Assembly: GCA_947034895.1 (NCBI GenBank)
Contig: OX344762.1
Span: 80,904,981-80,968,980, forward strand
Length of the DNA: 64,000 nt
DNA from: Rhytidiadelphus loreus
Taxonomy: Eukaryota; Streptophyta; Bryopsida; Hypnales; Hylocomiaceae
Direction of reading: 5' to 3'
The notes below the pieces were generated by a model. The model did not search any database, was not told the origin of the DNA, and saw only the letters and a program-made list of their open reading frames with translations. Shown here in pieces: positions 48,723 through 62,078 of this stretch. Both the position numbers and the translations under genes were made by a program. The stretch's first letter is position 1. Every line of letters begins with the position of its first letter.

Positions 48723-51700
48723 GGTTCCCCCAGCATAGATATCACTGCCCCAGCATTACAGACGGAAAGCAGAGCAATCCACAATCATCCTCCCAAACCC
48801 GCCTTTATTAGTCCTTTCGAGCTTCTCCGTCGCTAAAAATAGCACCACCCAAATTCTCCAAACTTCCACCAGATCGTCTTCGCCACAGAAAACACTGCAA
48901 CAACTAAATCCCTCCACTAATCTCCCCCGAATTCTCACCAAAAGCCCCTTCACACGACACCTCAGCAAAACCAAATTTAAAAAAAAACAGGCTACACAGA
49001 GCAGTACGAGACACAAAACACTCTAAGCTTAGAAGCGCACAAACAACGTTGCAACTCAAAACCAAAGCTCTGACTGAAAGCAGAATGATCCACAATCACG
49101 TTGCGAAAACTCCAGGAAAATGAACAATTGAGGGAACCAGGGGAAAAAAAACAAAGGCAGAATCTTGGAGGTTGCCTACATTGCGAGGAAAGTGAAGGGA
49201 GTCCGGCGAGGACGCGGAGGGATGGATGGAAAATTTGAGAGACGAGAACAGGGGAGTACTAAGTACTACAGTATGGCGAAGGTTCGCCTCTGAAACCCCA
49301 ACCGGGACTTGATTAGGGTTTCGAAAAACTACTGTAGGCTTTCTGTATGAGTGGGCTTTTGACTGAGCAGCCAGCACTCCAGCAGTGGGGAAGAGTCAGT
49401 GCTTTCCCGAGGTTGAAAGGATATCTCCAATAACTTGAAACGTACACTGCAGCCACTAACTTATTCAGACATCAATGTTTCGGACGCAATGATAACTTCA
49501 GAAAGCACTCGAGGTCGCCTCGCAAATCTGTCCAGTCCCAACCCCCGTCGAAACCCTAGCTCCTCAAAACAGGCACTCCAATCACTCTGATGCACAATTC
49601 CCGAACCGACTTCGACCCACTCATGGAAAAATCCGAGAACAACCAGATCGGGGAAATCAAACAGAAATCTAACGCCCGGAATCATACGTGGGAAAAAAAA
49701 TATATCAGCATCGACACCACGGGCTCCCGGGACGACGGCAGGAGAGCTGCAGGGAGGCTGTGAATCGACGACTCGCACCCGGGCCCACGGCCCGGGCCCG
49801 GGCACTTTTTCAACCGGCACTTAATCATTCGTTTTCAAAAGTCAGGTTTTGATGCTGAAACTGAACTTCAAAAATAAATTTTTCAAAAATATAATTAAAC
49901 TACTAAAAATAGAAAATTGGTTAAGTTTTAAAGTATTCTTAGACTTTAAAGTATTGTTGACACCAAAATTTGGTGTGTTGGTCATTAAGAGGTTAAGTTT
50001 GATTCTTCAACTTGTAGAGCCCAACCAATTTTTGTGTACTAGAGAAGCTGTAGGGTAGTGCTAATTTGGCAATATGGTGAGCTTGGCCAAACCATAAATC
50101 TAAATTGGTACTATCATATAGCTTTTGTAGCTTTTGTATGATCGATGCACCAAATCAATAGGTCTAGCTAATTATGGTTGGTAAAATTGGCAATCTACTG
50201 GCTAAAAATGATTCAAAAAATGAGAAGAATCAAATAAGTATGACTTTAATGTGTGTCTCATCATTCTTCCACACATTTTTGGATTGTGGTTGCCATTGGA
50301 TTTAAAATTTCAAGAGGAAAATATGGGGGAAAATAAGAAATGGAAAAAAATAAAAGTTGATTTCGAAGGTTTGGGCTTTTGACCCAAGTTAGTTGATTGA
50401 GACATGGTGGGAGATGGTGTTACCTCATTGAAAATCACTTCAACATGAGCCATCCATATGGCTTTTAGCAAGGACATATCCATTTTTGTCCTTCATGTAT
50501 CAATGGTGCACAAAATGTACTTTGATGGTATATAAATATGGAATTGGAAATAAGGCAGAAATAGGTGTGTTTACCTAGTGGTTTCAGAAATAGTCAATAC
50601 TTATCACTTCAAGCTAGAAGCCATATGTGCTTAGAATAGGCACCTTAAGCTTGTCTCCTTGTATGTATCACACTATTTGAAAAAGTGTTTGGCTATCAGG
50701 CAACCTGCACTTGTGAAGGCACAACAAATATAATAGACTAATAAAGTAGTCACGAAAGTAGTGGATGAAGGAAGTATTGAATTGGTCTTTGTTTGCTTTT
50801 ATACATGCTTGTTCTTTCAAAGAATGATTTTCTACGTACGTATGACTATTATATAAGCTTATTTTATTTTTATTATTCATCTGTTGAGTTGTTCAATTGC
50901 AACAACAAATCAAATCAAATGAGATATGAGCATTAGATAAATATAGTTTAACACCTAGGAGGTACATGTCCACACTTTTGACAACATTGAAATTTGATAG
51001 TGTATGAACCTATCCAAATTTTCAATTGATCATTCAACAACTATTTAGTCCTTCCATGATGATTTTGAATACATGTTTTCCTACACCAATTTTCAATCGA
51101 TCATTAAACTACCGTGGTCCTTCCATGACATTTTTTCTATTCTAGCTTTGTCAAATATGTTTTTCTATACCAACACTACACCTTTGGCATCTTTGGTCTT
51201 ATGTAATTCTCTATTGTGCGCGCACACATGATTTCTAAAAGTTAAACTATCAGATTATCTTAAGGTTTTAGTTAGGAGCAAAATAACTATTAATAGGGCA
51301 CATTTGCATTCAAAAACCCTCTTCAAATGTAAGATATATTATACTATAGACCAAAATTGTGTAGTTATCACTCTTTTACTATCAATATGGATATTGGTAT
51401 TGATTCAAAGGAGAGAAAAAATCAAAATCAAGATACAAATACAAGATAATTTTTGTTGTCTAAAATACCTACCATATATCAATAATGCATTATTTTACCG
51501 AGGGACATAGGTTTAACCTAAGTATTACCCATTGCCCATCCTAGGTATCATTTGGTTAGTTGCCCAAATCATGGATGGTAGGATATCACCTAGGTCATTG
51601 CCCAAGCCCAAACCAATACCACGGGGGAAGATACCTACTATTGATACCATGTCCAACCCAACCCAATAAATCTGCACAACTCAACTATTAAGGTAGTGTG

Positions 51701-52469
51701 CTCATAAACCGCCCCTCTTCTTCAAATCGTCCTATAGGTAGATGTAGAGTGGATGCAAGGTGATCCTTGAATGGCCCTATTTGCTCTGTTAATGAATTCA
51801 AGAAGAATTATTTTTCTTATTGTAAGAACCAATCACTGGCTGTGATTTCTGCACATTTCTTTATAAGTCACAAGGGGGCAGATTTTGGGACACCTATGGT
51901 CACAAATAGGTGCCTATGACTTGGATCTTTGAAAATTTATAAGTAATTCAAAAATGCTTGGAAAAATATGAAACTACTTGCGTTGGGTTCCACATCTATT
52001 TTTCTTTCTCTGAAAAATGATCTAAAAATCATTGTCCCTGGAAACCTGTGAAAAAGGCAAATCAGCCCTTAAAGTGACGGTTTATGAGCACACTACCTTA
52101 GACCACATGTGGTGTAAGGAATGAACCCCATTGTGAATCCTTTGGGCACTGCACATGGTTTAATTACGCAATCCTCAAGAAAAATTTAGCAACAGAATGG
52201 CAAATCCAGGGATATTTCATAAAGGCTGATGATGGTCCTTGCCAACATGTCACCACATAATCCCTATTTTAAGGGAGTAAGTACCGAATCTGAGTATACA
52301 AATACTTCAATCTGAATTCTGTACTCAACCTTTGCCGTTGAGACACAATAATCTTAATGTATAATCAATAATGCATGGACTTATTGAAAGTCTCAATCAG
52401 TAAGATAAATCTAAATTTTTTCTACAGTTACTAAACAAGTGTCTTGAATTGACTCATAGTGTACAATGT
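48723..52469. other. Intergenic: KOB1 upstream region
   Basis: About 48,723-49,830 is GC-richer than its surroundings and probably holds the KOB1 5' UTR and promoter, with AACCCTA telo-box-like motifs near 49,553. A CCCGGGCCC-rich palindromic stretch lies at 49,776-49,804. A 119-codon minus-strand ORF there (49,461-49,820) looks compositional. About 49,850-51,690 and 52,100-52,469 are AT-rich and without supported features. The 408-bp inverted-repeat element is listed separately. Confidence 0.5.
51691..52098. mobile_element. 408-bp inverted-repeat element (MITE), TA-flanked
   Basis: The left end AGGTAGTGTGCTCATAAACC (next base G) is matched perfectly by the reverse complement of the right end, a 21-bp terminal inverted repeat, 22 if the adjoining A is included. 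Both ends are bordered by TA (51,689-51,690 and 52,099-52,100). No coding capacity is present. TA duplications are typical of Tc1/mariner-type elements, but TTA/TAA alternatives cannot be separated. The right third of the element resembles 61,080-61,245, which ends in a similar CTTTAAGAGCCTCCTACCTT, suggesting a diverged relative upstream of CUL4. Confidence 0.75.
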
Positions 52470-55400
52470 TCAGTATGACTTTGACAGGGACGAGATTGCA
52501 TCAGCAATGCCGACCCTTGTTGCTGGGTGGGGAACTGACACATAACCAAGAGAGCGAGGACGGTTCCAGATTGAACCGGGTTTGCTGCCTAGCAGAATCC
52601 TGCTGATTTCCACGACATATGGGTCCAACTTTCGGAGTGGAAGTTGGAAGTTCGCTGATGTGTACCCCTGCACATGCGTAAGTATCCTACCATGAGTTTC
52701 CAGTCTTGTTCGCATATCCATTGAAGAAAACCCAATTGTACACATCAATACCTTAACCCTTAAGTGCATAAGAGCTGAATTGCATCATTTAAGAAGCTTC
52801 AAAGGAGGCAACAAAATATATCAATAGAAATCATGTCCTAAGTTTTTGAACAATAGCAATATAATCTGGACTTTACTTTAATCGACTCCCAGCTCCCATA
52901 GTGGTGTCGATCTTTTTAATTCCGGCACAGAGAAGTAAAGATGCTTCAAACTTCAACAGAAATAATTATTGAGACCCAAGGCAAACCCCATGGAAATTAC
53001 ACTTTGACTCTCAAAGCGTAGAACATCAAAGCGTGAAACATTACGGTACCAAGAAGGTAAAGAATGCAACAAATAGAAAGCAATAAGAAGTTCATCAAAG
53101 AGCTGTCAGATACACAATATCTTTACTCTCCAAGTGACACAAAAGCACAAACCTGGAGATTATCCGGGTCCCCGTATAGGAAATCTTCAGCATCTTCTGT
53201 GAGGTTAAGATCTTCTTCCTCCTCAACTGCCGTGTCACCAGAGTTGGGTCCTCCAGGTTTCTTCACGACGTAAGTATACCAGGCATCAGATTATTAAATC
53301 ATTTAAACTATCTATATGATATTCCATTGGAGAGCCCTGCAATGCTTGTAAGGTCTTCGCTGAAGAATAAAACAAAGTAGCTAGAAAGAGATTTAAAGCA
53401 AACAATGAGTAGCAAATAGTGACCTTCTTTGCAGATTTGTTAGCCTTTAAGTGAGCACCACTCTTGCGTAATTTGGCTTCCCTTTTCCGTCGACCAACGC
53501 ACACAACACAAAGACACCCTTGTCTGTGGGTCAAGGTGCTGTGTCTATAAACATCCAGAAGAGCGAGAATCTCAGGATCAGTTACAATCAACATCAAAAA
53601 AGTATGACGGAACTCCTACATACAACAGACCGCTTCAACTTATAGCCAATCATAGAACACATTAAATCTAGTACATGTGCAGGAATTGGGGCAGCTGAAA
53701 GAGATACCCGTTTGGCCGTTTCACTTTAGCAGGCAAATTGACAGGTTGTGAGCTTGTAGATTTCCGGTGGTATCTTGTTGGAGCTGATCCCCCTTCTTTC
53801 ACAGGAGGTGTTGCCACTGGCCCTGGAGGGATACACACACAAACCACCTGTGACCAAGGTAACAAGGCTATAAACATCCTACAGGCACAATCGTCAGTTA
53901 AGCATTTAAATCTGTATAATCTCTTTGATGTCCTAAAAATTGCATACCTTGCAGTGTCTCTTGATCGTTCCCATGAACTTCTTCATCCTCAGACCCCTGT
54001 TCGGCTTGTGGAGTCTCAACCTGCTTGTCAGCCCCACTTGAACTTGCTCCCGCAATTCCGTCAACATTGCCCTTCTGCTCCCTGGCTTTGCTCTCTGCCA
54101 TCACCTGGTCGACTGGGGCTACATCACAAAATCATGTCCAACAGCCTAAGGTTAGAACAACTCGATATACATGAGAGAAAAAAGGATGTTATCTATGTTG
54201 ACATAAGAAATTATAGTTCTGGTACTTGACGAACTAGAAATTTACCACTGCGCTTGATTTTGGTCTTCAACGAAACCCCTGCATCAGGCTGGACATCCTT
54301 CGCCTTTTTCTTCTTCGAAACCTTATCATCTTTCTGCAGATGGAGTTCCTCGCCTTTGGATTTCTCCGAGATGGCTGAGTCATTCCAATTCAGCAGAAAA
54401 GGGGTGCCAGAGTAAGTTACCAGGAAGAACATAATTCTCCAGCTACTAAAAATTCAACCTGTACAAATGAAGGCGGATTCTTACTTGCCTGTCTTTCAAC
54501 AGGCCAGGAAAGAGTAGAGACATGGTGCAATTATAACAAGGACTAACCTTCAGCAGTGTTGGTAGCATGAAAAGGAGAACCCGCTGCCAGGCAAAGTTTG
54601 TTGAAAGTGGACTCCAAATTCTGAAGGAGTTCCATGATAGGATCGCCATCATCATTGTACTTACGACAATTGCTCCACACAAGTGCAACATCCTCAAAGA
54701 CATCGTCCACTGTATTATAGACTTCACCTTTCTCCAACCTGTCGCGAATGGTGCCAAGATCCATTGGTCGTTTCACGACCTCCAAATAGTCCTGTACGAT
54801 AAAACCATTCAATACCAAATGAGGCATAAAAGACAGAATTACCCATTACGCTCAACTCAGGCTAACTACAACTTCACACACGAAGTCAATATTTGGGCTA
54901 AATTTTGAAGTTCATCAGGGTCTCCATGATAACAAGGTACTTTGATCTCATTCAAGGAGGACCCTTTCAGGGTGAAGGAGATAACATATCGTGCACATTA
55001 AGCAGTCACGAAAGAGGAATCTCACAGGAATGCCTAGTTTGATAGGGTCCACAGGCTTTTTAAAGGGTTCTGCTTCCTTCATCTTCATGACTCGTTTCAA
55101 TGCCTGCACAGTACATATGAGATGATTAAGCAACTATAATAGAGATAAAATAATCAAAATGTGACGAAATGCAGACAGGGTTTACAAAAGAAGCGTCTTC
55201 TTGGGCCCCAAACCCACATAAAGACCAAAAACCAATCGAATCTCGTGAAGGATAAACTCAGATTCAAAATTAACAATGAAACAACATGTACCCAAATTTG
55301 AGCCAAGAAGTTGAACAAACGAGCTAATCTTCCCACCCCAATTAGCAATGAGATCACATAAATTCCAGTTATCATGGAATCGGCCGCCTAGAGCTGTCAC

Positions 55401-56377
55401 AGATAAGCATTGACCACATAACTCATGACAGTAAAACCAGTGCCTGATCAGCAGGTAAACACGAAGTGCTTAACCCCCCAAAAAACAAGCATTAAATGGA
55501 CCACATTGTGAAAAATATAATTTAGATGGGGGCAAATTTTATATCAGCAAAGAACAGTGCATGTTTTGGTAAAAAATAAAAAGAATTGGACGAAAGACAA
55601 TCCCCAAACGACCTACTCAAAACTGATAAAAAACATGAGACTGGCTTAAGAACACACCGACAATACAGTCTTCAATCCAACTCTGTCTGGGCTCTTCGGG
55701 ACGACAGCTGCGCTCATTGATGACTCTCTGTCTCTACCAGGAGTGGACTTTGATTTGGTTTCCTTCCTCGACGAGAAAATTCTCGCAATCAGTTCCCGAG
55801 TATCGACTTGCGAAGGCACAAGCTGCACCGAGTCGTCTTTCGGATTCGCAGAGCGGGGGGTAGTTTTAGTTCCTGGTTCAATCCTGTCTTCATTACTCTT
55901 CTGTTCTCCTTTCACTTTTGAAGAGCTGATCGGCACGCCTTCTCGAAACTTCGATGGCCGGATTCGTAGCCTAGAGCTGCCTCGTCTCCTCTCTGCCTGT
56001 TCTTTGGAATTCACACCGGCTTCGTCATTTTCGGTTCCACTTCTATCCTCCTCCTTCGGCGGAACCTCCGACTCTCGCAATCCTCCACTATAGGAAACGG
56101 AGACCTCTTCGGGCGCATAATCAACTTTTGCCTCGTCCTCATTACCACTTTCCACCTTCGCTTTCACATTTCGACTTGCTGGACCCCGAGGCGCCCTCTT
56201 CCTCTTGTTTTCGCCTCCAACAGTGGGCACATATCGATCGTCTACGGCGGTTTTCACGGAATCCACTTTCGCGGAGGATTTTCCTTGAAGATGTAACACT
56301 GCATCCCGTTTGGGCGTTGCAGGTGTCTTTACATGCCCAACCTCATCTGGCTTAGTCCTAGACCGTCTACCCTCCAT
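52470..56377 (-). CDS. Bromodomain protein (9 exons, 627 aa)
   Basis: Exons (minus, 5' to 3') are 55,658-56,377, 55,026-55,103, 54,548-54,791, 54,246-54,374, 53,948-54,118, 53,708-53,822, 53,424-53,544, 53,153-53,260 and 52,470-52,667. The summed length is divisible by three and all joins keep frame. Exon 1 encodes 240 residues of charged, low-complexity sequence. The single bromodomain spans about 241-335, with the ZA-loop KPVDPIKLGIPDYLEVVKRP, the MDLGTI turn and the acetyl-lysine-contacting Asn at about 312 in CRKYNDDGD. A Lys-rich patch (about 365-380) may be a nuclear signal. Cys496-x-Cys498-x2-Cys501 in QGCLCVVC, preceded by His residues, resembles a small zinc-binding motif of some plant bromodomain proteins. 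An acidic EEEEDLNL segment and a C-terminal segment of about 65 residues follow. It is presumably a nuclear chromatin reader; I do not assign a subfamily name. The exon 8 acceptor (GTGAAG) is weak. Confidence 0.82.
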
Positions 56378-58547
56378 GATTTCTATACCGACTCTCTACA
56401 CCATAGCCAAATTATCCCCCTCCCATATATAACGGCAGTGAATCCAATTCTGATTGCTTCACATTCCAAGACCATCACTGATTAACACTGATTCCATTAA
56501 AATTCTTTCGACATCGCACCAACCCTAATTCCCTCCAAAAAAAACTAAATACCTCTACCGACTCATCACCAACACCAAAACAGTCACCTCCTCACACTTC
56601 ACCGACTCTTCTCTCTCGAATTCCAACCTCCGAACTTCGCCCCGAAACCTCAACCGGACACGTGCTTGAAACAGCCCATGGAAATGCCAAGTCGAACTCC
56701 AAAGTGCAAGAGACACAGGCGCACGATTTAGGATCACCTTCACGTATAAAAGCGGCTCAGCAGAACTTACGACCACCGAGAGTAAAACTTTACGATTCTT
56801 TCAACAATGCAAAATGGAGATGAATATTCAAGCTTTCCAAGTGGCAACTGAAGTCGATCAAATTTTCAATGCGACGAACTGAAAACGATGAGCGGCAAAA
56901 GTGGTGACGCACTGCACAGAGGAATAGAGTTCCTTTCGGAAGCGAAGTCAATAGCAACCCTAATTTTGGCAGGCTGGTGGTGTTTACCTTTAACCCTAAG
57001 AGCATCTCCACCCGCCCTGCATTTTTCGGTGAATGATGTGGCTTGCAAAATTGGCGGCCATCCGTACCTGTGAACCCCTAAGCACTCTGATGAACAGATA
57101 ATTGAAACTCTTGGCCATTTTTCTCATTCTGCTGGGATGAAAGTCATGCTAATTTATGGAGATACTTTATTAAGTTGTTGTCCTATCTAATGGTTGGATT
57201 TGATGTTACTAGAATACATTTATTTTTCTAAAATTACAAATGACAAGCGGTTGACCAAGCCAAAATTGCATTGACTTTAATTCAGAACCGGATTTGTAAA
57301 AATGAGGTCATAGATATAAAGAAAAAGAAAAGGTTCCAAAAATCACCATGTCAAGGGAACCTCATTTCAAATGCATTCCAACAAATTTTACTCAAAAACG
57401 ATAATATTTTGCTTGTAAGCAAATTTAGAAGCAATTATGATATTTCTCTTTCAAATTTTATAAAAAAAAATATTGGTGATAGCATTGGGGAACCTGATCA
57501 TACAGATAGAATCTAAAACTCAAAATCTACAACTTCTATTTGTATATGAATTCCAAAATATTCTTCCAAATAGTACTTTATGATGATTTATCTCAAATCT
57601 TCAATTTGGGAAAAGACTCTAAATGTTTAGAGGTTAAAAGGTTGAATTGACATTTGTTAAAAAAAGATAAAGTGACACTTGGCCTCAATGCATGCGTCCT
57701 TGCTATTCCCAGCTCTTCGAATAGTTCTAAGGTAAACTGGCCCATTACCATTCACTTCCCAAGTCCATTAGTAGACCAACCCAATTCCATAATTGGACCC
57801 AATTTCATCCAAAAAACATGAAAATCCATTCTTTTTTATGTCAAAATCAAAGCGTTCTATGACAAAATTAGAATTTTTATGACAATGTGTCACTCCATTA
57901 ATGGTGAATACTTAGTACGAGTACTTGATGTGGGTGATTATAAGTTGGTTAGAGAACATGTATGACTCTTTTGAAGTTGGCCCCAACATATTCAAATTGC
58001 AAATTAGGGGGATAATGGGTTGATTTACCTTATTTGCAATTGTTGATCCTCAGGTTTGCAACGTTGGACTTGAACATGGATGGCATAGCTCAATCGAAGC
58101 ACTTGTAAGAAGGGAAGCACAAACTTTGGTTCAAGTGGAGATTCTTGTATGTGGGCTTTGTTTTTTGTGAAGTTTTATCGTAAGTTGTATTGAAGACCAT
58201 TATAGGCTATCTACAAAAGGGCTTTTCTTTGGACCCATGTCCCCCTTATTGGCTTCACTGCAGAGGCCAGTTTGGGGAGGAACAAAGCCAGAGAGGTCAG
58301 ATTTTTAATAGGTTGGCAAAATTTTGCTAAAATAAAAGCCATTATCTACAAGCTTGCAAATGTATACAATTTGGTAAGCCGCCTCCCAAGCTGCAAGCCA
58401 AGTTGCAAATAGGCCATCTATTTTGCCAAGCAAGTGGGGTAGTTTTGCAAGCCACTCTTAAAAAGTCATATGTTTTGGAAGACGGGTGGGCATGCTCTAA
58501 AGGTAAGGTAAGGTAAAAGGTCAAATTTTGAACAATGGATGAATACA

Positions 58548-58960
58548 AATACATCCCAAGCAAACAAAAATGTATTTTTTCATCCATCAATTTTTTTGAA
58601 GATTATTACATTAGTTCTTTAACATTTGTATTTTTGAAGATTTTGCTTTGCAAATATTCTATAATTCAAAGGATCTTGGTAGGCCTCTAGCCTCAATTTG
58701 TTTTTTTAATTAAAAAACTGACCCTTCAAAAATGATTTGAATAAAAAAATAAAAGGCTTCAAAAATCACAATGATTAGAACTTAACATTTTGAACTTAGA
58801 GGAAAAGAATCGTTTTACAAATCACAAAATTCCATCTACAATCAATTGTAGATGGAATTTTTAATTTTTGGCTTCAAGTATTATTGAAAAAAATTGGTTT
58901 GTAAACTAGGTTTGTATTATAAAGATATCTATTACAATTATAATAAATATTAGGAAAATA
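58548..58960. repeat. Direct repeat of 59,681-60,000
   Basis: ACAAAAATGTATTTTTTCATCC begins a segment found here and again just right of the foldback element. Similarity continues, with divergence, through TTCTTTAACATTTGTAT, TGACCCTTCAAAAATGATT and a TTTTTGGCTTCAA motif. At the left edge, this copy has uninterrupted ACAAATACATC, which is the empty site for the foldback insertion. Confidence 0.6.
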
Positions 58961-59463
58961 CTAAGCAAGACATTTCTATGGAATATTGTTCAAATAAAAA
59001 TGAAAATGAAAAGCACACATTTGATCCTACGGCATGTTTACTAAATAATTCAAAATCCAAATTCATTCCTCTAACTTTACATCAAAATAGGGACATTATA
59101 AAAATAATGAATTCATTGAAAGCAATGACTATCACTTTCCTATACAATAAAGAAAGCTATTCAAATTTCAAGATTATTTGAAAGGTTGCCAAATATTAAG
59201 AAAAACTATTTGACAATTGCAAAAATGTACTATTTGATTATAAAAAATGTACTTTCATCCCATTCAATTTTAACTATTTGGCAAAAATGTGCCGAATGTG
59301 ACTACAGTTTCTTAAAGAAATTCAAAAAACAAAAAAAGATAGTACTCATCATCATTTCCTTCAATATGATCTAATTAATGAAAGTGACTTTATCAAACTC
59401 TTAATGTTCTAACCCCTAGAGAACCAAGTTTTCAAAATTTGAACAAAAGATGCACACAAATAC

Positions 59464-59680
59464 CACTAGAAGAAACCTACGTTTTAAGAGACAAGCCCTG
59501 ATTTTTTGGAACGGATTTTTTTGGATATCTATGTTGACATCTAGTTGTTTTTATGTTTTTCATGATGTTCATTGGATGTTGTTGTTGACATAAAAACAAC
59601 AAGATGTCAACATAGATATCAAAAAAATTCCGTTCCAAAAAATAAGGACTCATCACCTAAAATACAGATTTCCTATAGTG
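59464..59680. mobile_element. 217-bp foldback element with ATAC duplication
   Basis: The two halves are reverse complements over roughly 90 bp each. The inner arms, from GGAACGGATTTTTTTGGATA through GTTGACATCTAGTTGTTTTT, match almost perfectly, and the outer arms starting CACTAGAAGAAA / CACTATAGGAAA are more diverged. Flanks are ATAC at 59,460-59,463 and 59,681-59,684. The related segment at 58,548 has the same flank without the insertion. A CACTA start is reminiscent of CACTA-type elements, but those usually make 3-bp duplications, so the class is uncertain. Transcribed, it would form a long hairpin RNA. Confidence 0.75.
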
Positions 59681-62078
59681 ATACATCTCAAGCATACAAA
59701 AATGTATTTTTTCATCCATCATTTTTTTGAAGATTCCCATGTCAATTCTTTAACATTTGTATGGTATAGATTCCAAAGACTTTGATTAGGAAATATTCTA
59801 TTATCCAATAGGTATTTGTAGGCTTGGCCTCTAAAAATAATCTTTTTTAGTTTTAAAATGACCCTTCAAAAATGATTCAAATAAATTTTTTTTTATCAAA
59901 ATCTTCAAAAATTAGTATAATTTGAGAAGGAATTTTCAGTTTTTGGCTTCAAAATTTATTGAAAAATATTGGTTCGTGTACTAGTTTATCTAATTGTATT
60001 GATATAATCTATGAATAATATTTTCAACTATTGTTTGAGAGTCATCACTAAATTATTGTTCCAAATTGCATTTTATAATACATCTCCACAATTTTGGAAA
60101 TTTGGATTGTCCCCTAGTCTTTAGGGATTAAGTCTAGGGGAGAGACTAAAATCTAATTCAAAATCTCAAATGTTATGGTATTCAATGAAATGAGACCAAG
60201 TGTTCCCTTTGGAGACATTGCAAGGTTCAAGAACCTTCCTATAATCTCAATTTTGACTTAATTTTCTAAATTCTTTTTGAATACATTAGCTTTCTAGAAA
60301 TATAATTTTCATTCCAATTATTGCCGAGGAGCAAAAGTTATGCTATGCTAAGCTTGAAAAGTAATTTTCCGGGCAACACAAAAAAATCACAAAAACTCAA
60401 AATAAAATTTAAAATGTTTTGTTTCTCATAGAAAATACTTTTTTCTTTATGAAAAGATTTGATTCATTCCATTTGGACTATGAATGTTATGGAGAGTTAT
60501 GGAGAGTCTTGTTTTGTAGGCAATCCATGCATTTTCTACATAAAATAACTTGTAGAATTCATTTTCGAAGTTAATTTCACAATAATTTTCAAAAAGAGTC
60601 CACATAGTTTTCTTTTTAGAACAATATCACTATTGTGATTAGTGTTTTTCAATTTCATCCTAAATCTATGAAACATTTAGTTTTCCTTCTCATGCCTACT
60701 TCTCCACAGTAATTTTTTAAAGAATGAAAATTAAGTGCTTTTAAATTATTTTTTTTAAACTCTCAACCTCAATTCTTCATCACAAATTTTTTTAAATTCA
60801 AAATCTATAATGCAAAATATTTTAAGTTAAGAAGATTCAAAGTCAAAAAATCTAGTCATCTAAAGTGCAAAAAAACTTGTCAATTTTTTCAATTTAAACA
60901 AGATATCTTGCAATCTATATGTTCAAAGTTTTTGAAATTTCTTCCACACATTCTTATATTAGTCTAGCACAATATTTATGGTAGAAACTTGCAATGAGAC
61001 AATTATTTATTAATGCAAACCTTAGCCTCAATATCAAGGTTCCTCTTTTTGAGAAAAAAAATTTGGTCAAAGAACCTAAGAACTAATTCCACAAAGGTCC
61101 AAAAAATATGAAATGACTTGGATTAGATGCCAATTCCATTTTTCTTCCTACCAAAATTTACTGAAAATTGTTTCAATCAATTTAGCTTCCCCGAAAATGC
61201 AATGACCTCTTAAATGGTCACTTTAAGAGCCTCCTACCTTGTACCTTTGAGGGCAAATTTGTGCAAATTTGTGCAAGATAAACCAGTCCCCTCATAATGA
61301 ACCATACTCTGTGCAAAAAAGTTATATCCAAACCCACAACTGAAAGAACCTCAATTTAAGTATAAGTATACCAGGTCCAAATTTCTCAAAGACACCCCCA
61401 AAATAACTTTAATTTAAGGTATTCAATCTCACATTAAATTTTTCTTTTTGGAATCATGTTGGAATTTGGAACCCTCTCACTAACTTAACCCTTTGCAACC
61501 ATTTGGGGCCCTGCCCATTGATGGCCTTGGGACGGAACCACTAATTTCATCGTCCGTAGGCGGGCGCCTCGTCTTCTCGAGGCAATGTTCTGCCGGAGCC
61601 TTGGCTGCGAACGATTTCCATCGCCATCGCCATCACCATCGCCGTTGTTTGTTGCTGCTCGCAGGCTTTGCGCTTGGGCGCCTGGTTCTTGTTTTTGTTC
61701 GTTAGTGCACGCACATGGCGCTTGCCGAGGTCCGTTTCGAGCATTTGCCGTAACTTAGTGGTGAGGTTTCTGGCGAGGCGAGGTGTTGTAGTCTTTTGTA
61801 GCCCTTGCGTAGGGTGGAAATTCGCGATTTTGCGAGGGTTAATAGAGCGTGAGAAGGTCATGATTTAGTGTTGGTGAGGAGTTGGTAGTGTTGGGTTTGG
61901 GTGGAATTAGGGTTTGGTGTTGGTGAGGACTTGGAAGTGGTGGTTTGAGGGAATTAGGGTTTGGTGTGTTGGACACTGGGAGGAGTGGACGGATTTGTGG
62001 GAGGGGCGATGCGAGGAAGCGTTGGGCGGGGCCCTTAGGCTTGGGGGCACGCAGGGAGGTAGTGGAGTGGAGAATTTG

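Larger units (their letters stand above)
56378..62078. other. Intergenic: bromodomain-gene promoter to CUL4 5' UTR
   Basis: 56,378-57,070 is GC-richer and likely contains the bromodomain gene's 5' UTR and promoter. 57,100-61,480 is AT-rich, with a duplicated segment (58,548-58,960 resembling 59,681-60,000) and the foldback element listed separately. 61,490-62,078 is GC-rich, with CATCGC-type short repeats near 61,618, and should be the CUL4 promoter and 5' UTR; a frame open upstream of the chosen CUL4 ATG (from 61,914) is not thought to be translated. Confidence 0.5.

Noticed and set aside
49461..49820. 119-codon minus-strand ORF upstream of KOB1
   Set aside because: Its Gly/Pro/Arg/Val-rich composition follows from the GC-rich palindromic block; no family or splice extension was found.
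55743..56093. 116-codon plus-strand ORF
   Set aside because: It is the antisense shadow of exon 1 of the bromodomain gene.
61547..61861. 104-codon minus-strand ORF upstream of CUL4
   Set aside because: It is Met/Ala/Lys-rich because of CATCGC-type repeats in the CUL4 5' region and has no recognisable domain.
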